Shown in pieces: positions 10,670 through 21,140 of a DNA stretch of 64,000 bases. The notes below the pieces were generated by a model. The model saw only the letters and a program-made list of their open reading frames with translations. It made no database searches and was not told the DNA's origin. Source of the stretch: Zygnema cylindricum (Eukaryota > Streptophyta > Zygnematophyceae > Zygnematales > Zygnemataceae); NCBI GenBank assembly GCA_037447655.1, contig JBBHKE010002394.1:90280-154279 (forward strand), read 5' to 3'. Every line of letters starts with the position of its first letter. The first letter of the stretch is position 1. A program made the translations under genes and the position numbers.

Positions 10670-10900
10670 ACTTCACCAGCAATTTTCCGTGCATTTAATT
10701 TTTGGCGAAATAGTAAAGCCTTCGCAATCGCAATCTTTCATGCATTCGTTCGCACAGAATTTCCATGCTTCCCCCGGGGGTAAGTTACGGTTTATCAACC
10801 TTATCAGGTTATTCCAAGGGGAATCTCTTTTCAAAAAAGTGTTCCAAGAAGAAGGACCCCCAATTTTAGGAAATTACACGGAATATACCCTGCGTGATTT
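10670..10900 (-). pseudogene. PAN/apple-like cysteine-rich exon, copy 2
   Basis: Minus-strand frame reading SSWNTFLKRDSPWNN, then WKFCANECMKDCDCEGFTI and a later C-x3-C ending in a stop. It aligns with copy 1 (10072-10296) over the SW..F..RDSP.N block and all four core cysteines, but DNA identity is modest. This is an old tandem duplication with the cysteine pattern kept. A stop codon lies upstream of the conserved block in the same frame, which fits an exon boundary or decay. Confidence 0.48.
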
Positions 10901-11402
10901 AGTTTCACAGCGCACAATCTTTGGTAGTGTCATAGTTTTTACTTTTCATACATTTGTAAAAATGATCTGAAGTTATATTGATTCGTAAGCAAAGAAATAA
11001 GTGGACCGAAAGGTATTGATAAAATCCATTCTAAATATATCGAGTATGGTAGAATCTTGTACGGTGTGACATTTGGCATTTGTCAACGCTATATTGTATG
11101 AATTTTAGAAAAAACTAGACATCGAACCCTACACTTCGTGTTTTCATTTTTTCTAGGTTTCTTAGGACCTTCCATCTTAACGTCCAAATCAAATACTTAC
11201 GTTTCTATAATAGTCAAAAGAGCAATCCCAACTGTTGCATGTGCCGACAAAAAATAATCAATGAAAGGTAAACATGGCCAGAAATGTAAACTTCTTCGCA
11301 AAAATAGTGAAATTTCAAGCAAACGCCTCGCCAAAAGACGCCAAAGATAAGGTACACAAATTAGAAGAGACGAGAAAGAAAGAAAGAAAGAAAGGAAGGG
11401 AA
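10901..11402. other. Non-coding spacer
   Basis: No gene is recognised. A short GAAA/AAGAAAG microsatellite lies at about 11373-11402, directly against the Copia-B LTR. Confidence 0.6.
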
Positions 11403-12070
11403 TGTTGCTCTGCAGCAACAGGGACACTACCAGAAGCTGCAGAGTCACCCATTTAATTCAGCAAAAAGGCAACCCAGAAGTACCACACAAATGCTCACTT
11501 TGTACACTTTGCACTTAACACTGCATAAGCCACTTAGGCTTACAACACATCTCACTTAGAGCTCATACTTAACATAATATACTGACAAAGTTTCAAGCAA
11601 AAACTCTGATCAGTCACAAAATGATATACACAAAAAGATAGCTTTTAAATGTCACTTTCCTTAGTGAACTTGTACAAGTTAAGTTTCTAAATGTCGAAGT
11701 CCTAATTTATACCAATATGCTTATCTTATCTCCTAACTTCTAATAATACCACAGTGGCGGTTCCACTAAAATTGTATCACTAAAACTGTACTGTATTGTT
11801 TTCAGCACTACTACGCACTTCTACAAGGTATACCTGGTGGTAAGTTTACCACTGACTTTCTCCTACGCAAATAAGGAATTTGTTTGCCGACCAGTCCGTA
11901 AAATTCGCGTTGACTTTCAACCGTAACTTAGTGTTTCATTTAGTGCGCATGAAATTCAGTTTCGCGTGAAATTCTGTTACGTCGGTAGAAATTGTTTCGT
12001 CGCTGTTCATCGCTACTCCAGCGACGAGATTATCTCATCGCTGAGAGTCCATAGTTTCCCAAAAACAATA
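11403..12070 (-). repeat. Copia-B 3' LTR
   Basis: 668-bp LTR paired with 16221-16892. It retains the Gag leader ATG near its left end (about 11453) and a conserved stem-loop at 12020-12042. Confidence 0.92.
12020..12042. promoter_or_regulatory. Conserved stem-loop in Copia-B LTR
   Basis: AGCGACGAGAT followed by TATCTCATCGCT forms a near-perfect inverted repeat. The same sequence occurs in the 5' LTR at 16842-16864 and, slightly decayed, in the third LTR near 20219-20241. Role unknown; it lies near the element-strand start of the LTR (U3). Confidence 0.6.
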
Positions 12071-12079
12071 CTCCCCCTA
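12071..12079 (-). promoter_or_regulatory. Copia-B polypurine tract
   Basis: Minus strand AGGGGGAG directly before the 3' LTR start TATTGTTTTTGG. Confidence 0.75.
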
Positions 12080-12246
12080 AACTTTGGACTCTCAGTCACT
12101 TAGACCACATGCTTCTTTGTAGTATTCTAACTTTGGAGCAGGTAAGGCTTTGGTTAGCATGTCTGCCACCATCTTCGAGTCTGGTAGATATTGCAATTTT
12201 ATAATTTTTGAGAAGACCTTTTCTCTAACGAAATGAAGCCTAATGT

Positions 12247-13047
12247 CTATGTGTTTGGTTTTGAAATGATGACATGGATTGGAAGCAATTGAATAGCTGC
12301 TTGATTATCACACCAAACAATTTGTGGACCTATTTGCATAAATCCTAGTTCTTGTAAAATTGATTTCACCCATAGTAATTCCTTTACTGCCGCGCTTGCT
12401 GCCATATATTCTGCCTCCATCGTTGATTGGGCAGTCACCTTTTGAAGTTTGCTACTCCAACAACACGTTCCATTTCCAATCTGTACCACATATCCGGTAG
12501 TTGATTTTTGACTAGGAATGTCTCCATAGCTCGCATCACTCCAGGTTCTGATTGTTACACTTGATCCTCCCAAGTTAAGATGTAAATTCCTAGTCCCAAC
12601 TAGGTATCGCATTACTCGCTTTGCAGCTTCCCAATCTGTTTTCTTCGGATTCTGCAAACTTCTGCTAAGAACCCCGATTGCTGCAACAATGTCGGGACGC
12701 GTACAATTCATAAAGTAGAAAAGACTTCCCACTACCTGTCTATAGGGAATTTCAGTCAAATTTTCATTTTCGGTTATATCTCTAACTATAACTCCTGAGC
12801 TGATTTCTACCCCTTCAGTTTTCTGTTTATTTTCCATAGGAGTTGCACAACTTTTTGCATCTGACATATCAAACCTATCAAGCATATTTCCGATAGCCTC
12901 CTTTTGTGTTAATCTAATTATCCTTTTTAGTCTATCTCTTTCTAATTGAATACCAAGAACATATTTTGCCTCTCCTAAATCTTTCATTTCAAATCTGGTA
13001 TTTAAGGATTTCTTGACTTTGTTAATTTCTGTCAATGATTTGCTCAT
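12247..13047 (-). pseudogene. Copia-B RT C-terminal part and RNase H
   Basis: 266 open codons containing FEMKDLGEAKYVLGIQ, RLTQKEAIGNML, the IPYRQVVGSL and NCTRPD blocks of the RT connection, then RNase H with TWSDASYGD, STMEAEYMA and WCDNQAA. A frameshift near 12280 removes the terminal HIDIRLHFVREK-type segment, which is readable in another frame. The upstream RT active site lies in the decayed stretch 13048-13110. Confidence 0.92.
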
Positions 13048-13305
13048 TAGTAGCAGATCATCTACGTAAACTGCAATATAGATTATTCCATCTTCCCCTT
13101 CTATAATCTAGACTGAATGATCTGAGCTTATCCTAGTAAATCCTATCTTAGTGAGAAACTCATATAATTTGATATTCCATTGACGAGGGGCCTGTTTTAG
13201 CCCCTATAGGGATTTTACTAATTTACAAACAAGGTTTTCTTTCCCTTTCTCTTCGTATATTTCTGGTTGCTTCATATAAATAACTTCCTCTAATTCGCCG
13301 TGTAA
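13048..13305 (-). pseudogene. Copia-B RT catalytic region, decayed
   Basis: This stretch still reads the equivalents of IYVAVYVDDLLLM, the SSDHS block and the LKQAPRQWN block, but with premature stops, including one just after the RT N-terminal block and one near the SSDHS segment. It links the open blocks on either side and shows RT is inactivated. Confidence 0.75.
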
Positions 13306-13686
13306 CTAGGCTGTTTTAACGTCCATTTGATGAACATCTATATTTTCTATAGCTGCTAAGGTAAGGAAGATCCTAATTGTTGGAAATCTCACTACTGGCG
13401 AAAAGGTTTCTTCAAAGTCAATTCCTTCCTTTTGGTTGAATCCCTTAGCTACTAGTCTAGCTTTAAATCTCTCAACAGTGTTGTCTGGGTTTAATTTTAC
13501 CTTGAATACCCATTTACTTCCAATGGTTTTCCTGTCTGGAGGGAGCTCCACCAATTCCCAAGTTTGGGCCGCCATAATTGATTTCATTTCGTCATTTACT
13601 GCCTCTCTCCAATGTTCTTTTTTTGGTACAGAAAAGGTTTCTTGGATAGTTAAGGGTTCTCCAGATGCAGCCGAGTGTGCATACAT
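13306..13686 (-). pseudogene. Copia-B RT N-terminal block
   Basis: 126 codons with [56 protein letters not shown] and VHQMDVKTA, ending at a stop exactly where AFLHG is expected. Standard RVT_2 fingers region. Confidence 0.9.
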
Positions 13687-14091
13687 CGTTGTCGAATCCT
13701 TGAGTCTTGAACTGATTCTCTTTTCTCTTGTACTTGTCCTTTTCCCTCCCGGAAAATTTGACGCTGGAATTGAGGGCTCTCTCTCGAGGTTCTTGTTGAC
13801 GGGACAGAGTTGTCTATCTCGGGTTCCGCGGATCCATTCGTTTCCGTCTGAGGTGATCCATTTGTTTCTGTCTCAGGTGTCACCGTTGTTTCTGTGTGAG
13901 GAGTGACAGGCTGCTCTTTGGTCACATGTCTCACTTCGTCAAGAATGACGTATTCCATCTCCATTTTGCTTCTTTGTTCAGGTGTTAGTGCAAATACATC
14001 CACTGAATCTGACTCATCTTTTACAAGTATATTTCTAGCAACTACAATTTGATCAGTTCCTGGTATGTTGACTCTATATCCTTTCGCATTA
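13687..14091 (-). pseudogene. Copia-B integrase-RT linker
   Basis: Linker rich in Glu/Thr/Ser/Gln with tandem PETET-type repeats, open in part (13650-14003). It follows a stop after the integrase C-terminal LLGYG segment. Confidence 0.65.
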
Positions 14092-14785
14092 TTATCCGTA
14101 TCCTAGTAGGATGCCAAGCATTCCTTTTGGCTCCATTTTCCATCTACTAGGATTATTGTTAAGCATGAAAAATTTACTGCCAAATACTCTAAAATGACCA
14201 ACACCTGGTTTCTCTTTTGTCCAAAGTTCATAAGGTGTCTTTCTTGGAGTTGCTTTACTTTCTAGTCTATTTTTAATATATGCAGCACAATTTAAAGCCT
14301 CTGCCCAATATTTCACACTTACTCCTTTATCTGCCAACATAGTCCGAGCACACTCTACTAGTGTTCTATTTAATCTCTCTGCAACTCCGTTTTGTTCAAG
14401 TGAATATGGAACTGTCAGTTGGCGTGAAATTCCATTTTCTTTGAGAAAATCCGAAAATACTTTTGAGACATATTCTCCTCCGTTATCTGATCTGAGATTT
14501 AAAATGGGAACTCCATGTATCTTTTCGCTCCAGACTTTGTATCCTCGAAAGCATTCAAAAACTTCACTTTTGTTTTTCAGAAAGTACACCTTGGTATATC
14601 TTGAAAAATCATCCGTTAGTGTAAGCATCTATCGGACTCCCCCCATAGACGGTATTTTGGAAGACCAAACATCTGAATGTATTACTTCTAAGACTCTCTT
14701 AGCTCTATGACTGCTTTCAGCTGGAAATGGTAATTTGTGAATTTTTCCTAGGGAATCTGGGGACAATTTTATTCCTTTGATTACA
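14092..14785 (-). pseudogene. Copia-B integrase
   Basis: The open block 14092-14628 reads LTDDFSRYTKVYFLKNKSE, LRSDNGGEY, EQNGVAERLNRTL, WAEALNCAAY, TPYELW and FRVFGS, giving the D and E of the DDE core with expected spacing. The first catalytic Asp region lies upstream, past an in-frame stop near 14629. The frame ends at LLGYG followed by a stop. Confidence 0.9.
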
Positions 14786-15163
14786 TCATTTTTCACCATT
14801 TTTTTCTAACCTTTCTCGATAAACATGCCCCATTCTTTTATGCCATAGATCATTATCATTTGTAACAGTTGAGTACAGAACCTTCTTTCCATTAAATCCT
14901 TCAGCAAGGTCAAGCGTATACATCATATTTTCTCCTCTAGTTCCAACAGCTGCAACAAATCCACTGCAACAAATCCATTGCATTCTTACTGATAACTTGT
15001 TTTCCATGTTTGAGACTTACTTTAAACCCTTTGCTCTCTACCAAAGATGTGCTAAACAAGTTTTTGATGAACTCTGGAATATGCAACACATCATTCAAGG
15101 TCATGTCTACTGTCTGACCGTCTATTTTGAGTTTAAGATTCACCTTTCTTTTTGAGCTTGCAA
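14786..15163 (-). pseudogene. Copia-B protease end and pre-integrase zinc-finger region
   Basis: Two overlapping frames meet at a 14-bp duplication (14951-14978). Upstream reads NDVLHIPEFIKNLFSTS; downstream reads the TNDNDLWHKRMGHV segment of the integrase HHCC finger. The duplication shifts the frame between them. Confidence 0.8.
14951..14978. repeat. 14-bp tandem duplication in Copia-B pol
   Basis: TGCAACAAATCCAC followed by TGCAACAAATCCAT. Two units of 14 bp break the reading frame. Confidence 0.85.
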
Positions 15164-15568
15164 CTACATAACTGTCATCGCCATAGTAGATGTTTTGTGG
15201 TGAGATTGGCTCGAGAATTTTAAACAACTCTCTGTCGCCGCACATGTGTCGCCGCACATGTGAGCACATGCTCCCGTGTCCATAATCCAGGAGTTCTCCT
15301 TTGGTCTAAATCTTGCACTTGTCATTGCAAACATTTCCTTTCCTGTCACAATTGGAAAATTGCTAATATTTTTATCAACTTTGTCTCCTCCTTCCTCTAA
15401 GACATTCTCGTTTTCGGCAAAAAAAGCAGATGTCTTTTCTGGTTGCCTATAAGGGTTTCCTTTGTTGGAGGAGCGCCGGTTGTTGTTCCATCCTTCACGA
15501 AAATTTCTGGTCAAAGTGTCCTTTTTCAAAACTGGACATTCTCGTACCAAGTGACTTTTGTTAAAACA
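15164..15568 (-). pseudogene. Copia-B nucleocapsid end and protease start
   Basis: Open at 15164-15550. It carries the second half of the CCHC knuckle (HLVRECP) and the protease motif WIMDTGACAHMCGD. The knuckle reads C-F-stop-C-F-N-K-S-H-L-V-R-E-C: the spacing is right but a stop codon replaces one of the two residues between the first cysteines. A 14-bp duplication at 15234-15261 shifts the frame just after the protease active site. Confidence 0.85.
15234..15261. repeat. 14-bp exact tandem duplication after the protease active site
   Basis: GTCGCCGCACATGT occurs twice in direct succession. It repeats part of the HMCGD coding region and shifts the downstream frame. Confidence 0.9.
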
Positions 15569-16270
15569 TCAAAAACAGGCCCATGTGTTGTTAGTTGATC
15601 GATCAGTCTGATACTGATTTCTATTCTGAATTTGAGTGTTTAATACTTGTCCTGTTTTGCTTCCTTTCATTGCTAGATTAGTAGATTCTTCTTCTAACAC
15701 TAGCTGAATTGCCATTGTTAGATTCCAAGATGACTGATCTATTTTCTTTAATGCATCAGAGGCGCCTTTATATTCCTCAGGTAAACCTCTCATAAGCAAC
15801 ATGGCTTGCTGTGCAGCTGGAAAAACACCTCCTGAGCATGCATTTTCTAAAAATAACTTCCTAAGACCATAACAATAATCTGAGATGCGACCACCATTGT
15901 ACTTATACTCAAAAATACTTGTAGCAGTTATCATTTGTCGTTGAACATTCGTCTGTTGATACATATCTCCCAAGGATGTCCAAATATCTTTCGCCTTATC
16001 CATCTGAATGTGTGCCATTCCGATTTCCAAGGATAGTGTCTGCATGAGCGCACTGACACACTGTGTATTCTTCTTGCTCCATGTAGGATCTGTTTCGGCA
16101 AGGGAACCGTCCACCACATTCATGAGCTCTCTTTCGACAAAGTAGAGCTTCATGATTCCTCTCCAATATAAGTAGTTATCTCCATCAAACCTAGGTACTC
16201 TGGGTTGTGGGCCCATAACCTGTTGCTCTGCAGCAACAGGGACACTACCAGAAGCTGCAGAGTCACCCAT
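15569..16270 (-). pseudogene. Copia-B Gag
   Basis: 233 codons from an ATG at 16268-16270 inside the 5' LTR. The leader MGDSAASGSVPVAAEQQ comes from the LTR, then VMGP from the PBS, then RVPRFDGDNYLYWRGIM and the UBN2 region (IWTSLGDMYQQTN, then LLMRGLPEEYKGA). It ends at the stop inside the zinc knuckle. The same LTR leader is kept in all three Copia-B LTRs in the window, which supports real use of the LTR ATG. Confidence 0.9.
16207..16220 (-). promoter_or_regulatory. Copia-B primer-binding site (internal initiator tRNA-Met type)
   Basis: Minus strand GGTTATGGGCCCAC directly follows the 5' LTR and is complementary to the anticodon arm of initiator tRNA-Met. In the Gag frame it encodes VMGP. 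Confidence 0.85.
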
Positions 16271-16892
16271 TTAATTCAGCAAAAGGCAACCCAGAAGTAC
16301 CACACAAATGCTCACTTTGATCAACTTACACTTAACACTGCATAAGCCATTTAGGCTTACAACACAGCTCACTTAGAGGTCACACTTAACACAATATACT
16401 GACAAAGTTTCAAGCACAAACTCTGATCAGTCACAAAATGACATGCACACAAAGATGACCTTAAAAATGTCACTTTCCTTAGTGAACTTGTACAAGTTGC
16501 GTTTCCAAATGTTGAAGTCCTAATTTATACGAATATGCCTATCTAATCTCCTAACTACTAATAAGATCACTGTGGGCGCACTATCGTACTGTCGGTTCCA
16601 CTAAAACTGTACAGTACTTATTTTAAGCACTTCTATGCACTACGACAGAGTATACCTGGTGGTAAGTTTACCACTGACTTTCTCCTACGCCAATAAGGAA
16701 TTTGTTTGCCGACCAGTCCGTAAATTTCGCGTTGACTTTCAACCGTAACTTAGTGTTTCATTTAGTGCGCACGAAGTTCAGTTTCGCGTGGAATTCTGTT
16801 ACGTCGGTAAAACTTGTTTCGTCGCTGGTCATCGCTACTCCAGCGACGAGATTATCTCATCGCTGAGAGTCTATAGTTTTCCAAAAATAATA
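16221..16892 (-). repeat. Copia-B 5' LTR
   Basis: 672-bp LTR paired with 11403-12070. It contains the Gag leader ATG and the stem-loop at 16842-16864. Confidence 0.92.
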
Positions 16893-18044
16893 CTACTTTG
16901 AAAATACTTCACATATAATAACAGCTGGCAAAAAAGGTACACTTTTGAGGTATTCACCTGATTTTGTCACGTCCAATTGGATTTGAAAAGTCCATATGTT
17001 TTATAAACGTCGCTTGAGAAGTACAGTCAGATCACCGACCATGAGATCAACCAGATTCTGCCACTTGCAGGATCATTCAAAGATCTCCGTGAATTTCAAC
17101 GCTTTTGTCGCGTTTCATGATTTTTCTCATGTGAATTTTCGCGTCAAATTTGTAGGTCAAACAGTATTGCATGCGCCAATTGGAGGCCGTCAGGGATCAG
17201 CAAGATGAGAATCGGACGGTAGAAACTGGTGTGCCATTTTTTCTTTGAATTAAAAAAAAAATAGAAGACAAAAACGCTCCAACGGAACCTTTGCTATGGC
17301 GCTACTCTCAGAGATAGCGTCTTCGTGACGTCGGATTCGTCTCATCCATTCACCAAAAAGTGCGACATAAAATCAGTGTTTCCTTGAACAAAGTTCCAAA
17401 CGTCTGGCACGAATAAATCAGACGGGTGTAAAACTTCTACGACGTCGGATCGAAAAATCTCAACGGACATCGTCACATGTGTCATCAGCTTTCAAGCTCG
17501 AAATCACAAATTCGAATCCTGATTGGCCGGAAGTCTCGATTCAAAAAAATGTATATACAGAACATCGTCCTGTGCAGTTTCATTGGGTCAGTCACCTGTA
17601 ACACATCCTGGAATACACTAATCGACAAATTCCAGGGAGGATAATGTTTCTTTCCCTAGACGGGACATGACGTGACGCCCAAAGTTCCTAGGCAGATTTC
17701 GACGGCCCCTAGCAGCTTTATAGCCCCGAAGGCATCTTATTTTCTCCACACCGCTCTACTCCTCCCCTCCTTCTCCTCCCATTCCCCTCTTCAAAAAGTT
17801 ATGAAAACACATCAAGTGTAATAAAAGCTTACTTTTTTCATTTCCTTAACTGTTATTCTTTCAAAGTTCTTAATTTGTCTGACGAGTAAGCCTGAGTTCC
17901 TGTTTCCCAGTTTCCCTACCGGAAACTTTCCCCATGGCTCCGTTTCCCTCCGCCTCACTGGTCGGTCTAACTTCACTGTTCATTGTCGTACAATTGTACA
18001 TGTGGTCCGTACAGGCGGATTCTCCTAACTATAAACTCAACGGT
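16893..18044. other. Non-coding stretch, no gene recognised
   Basis: No convincing coding frame, RNA gene or repeat shared with the rest of the window. Short plus-strand frames such as 16996-17208 have no recognisable domain. Confidence 0.55.
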
Positions 18045-18701
18045 GTAGGATCTTAAACAAAAGACATTCACTCAAAATAATTCACAAAACATAAATCATT
18101 ACACAGCGGAAGTTCATAAAAGACAAGAGGAATATTCAGCCAAAAAGACTTATGAGTGTTCTTGGCCGAAGCCTCTTTACATCATCTCCCTTCTCTCCTC
18201 TCTCTCTTCTCTATCCTCTTTAAATAATCTCTTACTCTAAGATTAATCCTATATGATATAATCATGTAAGATTTAATTGATTGATTACTCTACACATGTA
18301 CACTGCTGCCTATATATACTCGCTACTCTACACTAAGAGACAACAAGATATTCAAGCAAAACATAGGGAAGCGACGAAGTCTGTCCCTAGCTAACTGTGC
18401 ACTCTTCCATGAAAGTTCCACGAAGGAAAGCGCACGCGTTTTTTTCCTTCGAAACGTCTAACTCCAAACATTGACTTTACACATGTCGCTTCACGAACAC
18501 ACCTGCACGCAAATTGAAACACATGCACACGAAACAAAGAAGTGACGCAAAACGAAATAGAACATTTCATTCACGGATATCAAAAGTACAGTTGCGAAAC
18601 GACGTAGCACTTTTTGTATGATGACGCGACACTTCGCGTCAAACAAATAAAAGTTGGTATGACGCTTCGCGAAAATACCGCGAAACGACAATATCCCAAC
18701 A
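18045..18701 (-). repeat. Probable LTR of a second copia family (Copia-X)
   Basis: The right edge is firm: on the minus strand a polypurine tract AAGAGGGGGAT precedes TGTTGGGATATTGTCG, a typical LTR start, and the RNase H frame ends just upstream. The left edge is a guess at the first suitable TG...CA boundary (18045), as no partner LTR is in the window. Confidence 0.5.
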
Positions 18702-18734
18702 ATCCCCCTCTTATTGTCGGAATCGTCAAACTCC

Positions 18735-19226
18735 TCAAAATAATCCAAGTTTTGGTCGTCCCCTCTCAAATACATCATGTGTGGCAGCTTTCGTCAACAA
18801 ATCTGCCGCCTCCTCTTTTGTCGGTACGTACGAAAATACAATCTCGTTTGCCGCAACCAAATCTCTTACAAAATGCCATTTGATCCTGATGTGTTTCGTC
18901 CTCTTGTGAAACACTGGATTTTTCGCCAACGCCATTAAACTCATGCTGTCAGAATAAATCGTCATACAACCAATAGGAATGCTTAACTCACGTAACATCT
19001 CCTTAATCCAAATCGAAGCCTTAGCTGCATGACACGCAGCCATATACTCAGATTTTGTGGAACTCAACGCAACCGTAGGTTGTAGCCTAGAACTCCAGGA
19101 GATCGCGGCTCCTCCAGAAATAATTGCATATCTTGACGTGGACTTACTTGAATCAAAATCGCCGCCCCAATCCGCATCACAATACCCAACACACTCCAAA
19201 GAATTTTTGTCAGAAGTAAACTGAGA
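18735..19226 (-). pseudogene. Copia-X RNase H fragment
   Basis: Open frame reading GYCDADWGGD, KSTSRYA, ISWSSRLQPTVALSSTKSEYMA, the IYSDSMSLM block and RTKHIRIKWHFVRD, ending LADLL-like (AADLLTKA). It is closer to the Copia-A-type GYCDADW group than to the Copia-B TWSDASYG group. RT is missing upstream. Confidence 0.85.
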
Positions 19227-19562
19227 TGCTACCACCATTGTACTTATACTCAAAAATACTTGTAGCAGTTATCATTTGTCACTAAACATTCGTCTGTTGA
19301 TACATATCTCCCAAAGATGTCCAGATATCTTTCGCCTTGTCCATCTTAATGTGTGCCATTTCGATTTCCAAGGATAGTGCCTGCATGAGCGCACACAGAC
19401 ACTCTGTGTATTCTTCTTGCTCCACGTAGGATCTGTTTCGGCAAGGGAAGCGTCCACCACATTCATGAGCTCCTTTTGACAAAGTAGAGCTTCATGATTC
19501 CTCTCCAATATAAGTAGTTGTCTCCATCAAATCTAGGTACTCTGGGCTGTGGGCCCATAACC
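19227..19562 (-). pseudogene. Copia-B-type Gag N-terminal fragment
   Basis: Two overlapping frames (19463-19720 and 19272-19508) together read VMGPQPRVPRFDGDNYLYWRG and then IWTSLGDMYQQTNV. A frameshift lies near 19470-19480. It ends at the chimeric junction. Confidence 0.82.
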
Positions 19563-20268
19563 TGTTGCTCTGCAGCAACAGGGACACTACCAGAGGCTGC
19601 AGTAACAGGGACATTACCAGAGGCTGCAGAGTCACCCATTGAATTCAGCAAAAAGGCTACCCAAAGTACCACACAAATGGCCAACTTAGACCAGTTTACA
19701 CTTAGCACTACAACAGCCACTTAGGCTTACAACACAGCTCACTTAGAGCTCACACTTAACATAATATAGTGACAAAGTTTCAAGCACAAACTCTGATCAA
19801 TCACAAAATGACATGCACAGAAAGATAGCCTTTAAATGTCACTTTCTTTAGTGAACTTGTACAAGTTGAATTTCCAAATGTCTAAGTCCTAATTTATACC
19901 AATATGCCTATCTAATCTCCAAACTACTAATAAGATCACTATGGGCGCATTATCGTACTGTCGGTTCCACTAAAACTTTACACTAAAACTGCACAGTACT
20001 ATTTTAAGCACTAATGCGCACGACAGAGTATACCTGGTGGTAAGTTTACCACCGACTTTCTTCTACACCAATAAGGAATTTATTTGCTGACCAGTCCGTA
20101 AAATTTGCGTTGACTTTCAATCGTATCTTAGTGTTTCATTTAGTGCGCATGAAATTCAGTTTCGCGTGGAGTTCTGTTACATCGGTGAAATTGTTTCGTC
20201 GCTGGTCATCGCTACTCCAGCGACGAGATTATCTCATCGTTGAGAGTCCGTAGTTTCCAAAAACAATA
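19563..20268 (-). repeat. Copia-B-type LTR (third copy)
   Basis: 706-bp LTR closely related to 16221-16892. It carries an in-frame 27-bp duplication (19572-19598 and 19599-19625) in the Gag leader, adding nine residues without breaking the frame. The right end CAATA matches the other Copia-B LTRs. Confidence 0.88.
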
Positions 20269-21140
20269 CCCCTATCTGTCCTCTCTCCCCCTCCTAGGAG
20301 TGCCACCTCTCCCCCCCAATCGCCCCCTACCTATCCCCTCTCGTGCACCCCCTATAATAACCCTGTTTATCCCCTCTCCAGCCCCCCGTGTGCCCCCTAT
20401 AGTAGCTAGTATCTCTATTTATCCAGTATCCCGTCCCCTGCCCCCTCCCCTTCCCCTCTCCCTCCCTCTCCCCCTCCCCTCCCCCTGTTCCCCTCTCCCT
20501 CTCCCCCTCTCCCCCCCCGTTTGTGATTTTTTTCTTCTCTTTTGGTTCAAACCAACAAAGAAGAGAATTTTCTCTCGCCCCCCCTCATCCACCCTCTCCC
20601 TCCCTCCCCAAAACAAAAACATCTCAAAAGCTTCCCTTATCTCGCTAGGGACTCCTCTTGGACCCCTATCCACCTTTCCCTCCTCCTCCTCCTCCTCCTC
20701 CTGCCCCCTCCTCCCCCTCCTCCTCCCCCTCCTCCTCCCCCTCCTCCCCCTCCTCCTCCCCCTCCTCCCCCTCCTCCTCCCCCTCTCTCCCCTCCCCCTA
20801 TAGCTGGCGTTTCCCGAAATTCCTCCTGGAACCTCCCTATCTCACAACCCCCTCCTACTTTTTCTTCCTCTCTCCCTCCCTCCTCTCCCTCTATATCCTG
20901 GATCCGGATTTCCCAAAATCCTCCTCGAACCTCCCAGTCTCACAGCCCCCCCCCTTACACTTTCTTCCTCTCTCCCTCCCTCCCCTCTCCCCCCCCCTCC
21001 CCTACCCTCCCCTTGAGCTGCCATTCCCCGGTAGGAGGGGCCGCACGCAGGAAGCAGCCAAGAGCGAGAATAAGACAAAATAAATTTGGCGCTATTCTGC
21101 GGCCTGGCAGCTGCCCCCCCCCCCCAGGCCTCCCCTCTGC
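20269..21140. repeat. Long polypyrimidine tract upstream of kinase gene A
   Basis: Extended C/T-rich strand with CCT and CCCCTCCT triplet-like runs (densest at 20680-20800). The sequence from about 20530 to 21140 is duplicated at about 34485-35130, including the AACCAACAAAGAAGA and AATTTGGCGCTATTC blocks. Long Pro/Ser frames here are by-products of composition. Confidence 0.9.

Larger units (their letters stand above)
11403..16892 (-). mobile_element. Copia-B: Ty1/copia LTR retrotransposon, full structure, coding broken
   Basis: About 5.5 kb on the minus strand, with LTRs at 11403-12070 and 16221-16892, PBS at 16207-16220 and PPT next to 12070. Gag, protease, integrase, RT and RNase H appear in copia order, interrupted by stops and frameshifts including two separate 14-bp tandem duplications. 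On the element strand the LTR starts TATTGT rather than TGTTG and ends AACA. I find no target duplication (flanks GGGAA and CTACT). That fits recombination between related elements, or mutation of one flank. Confidence 0.93.
18702..20268 (-). mobile_element. Chimeric copia remnant (Copia-X 3' part joined to Copia-B 5' part)
   Basis: On the minus strand: Copia-B-type LTR (19563-20268), PBS (19549-19562) and Gag N-terminal part, then an abrupt switch near 19218-19226 to the RNase H and polypurine tract of a different copia. The two parents share CTGAGATGC at the junction, which suggests template switching or microhomology-mediated deletion. Confidence 0.75.
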
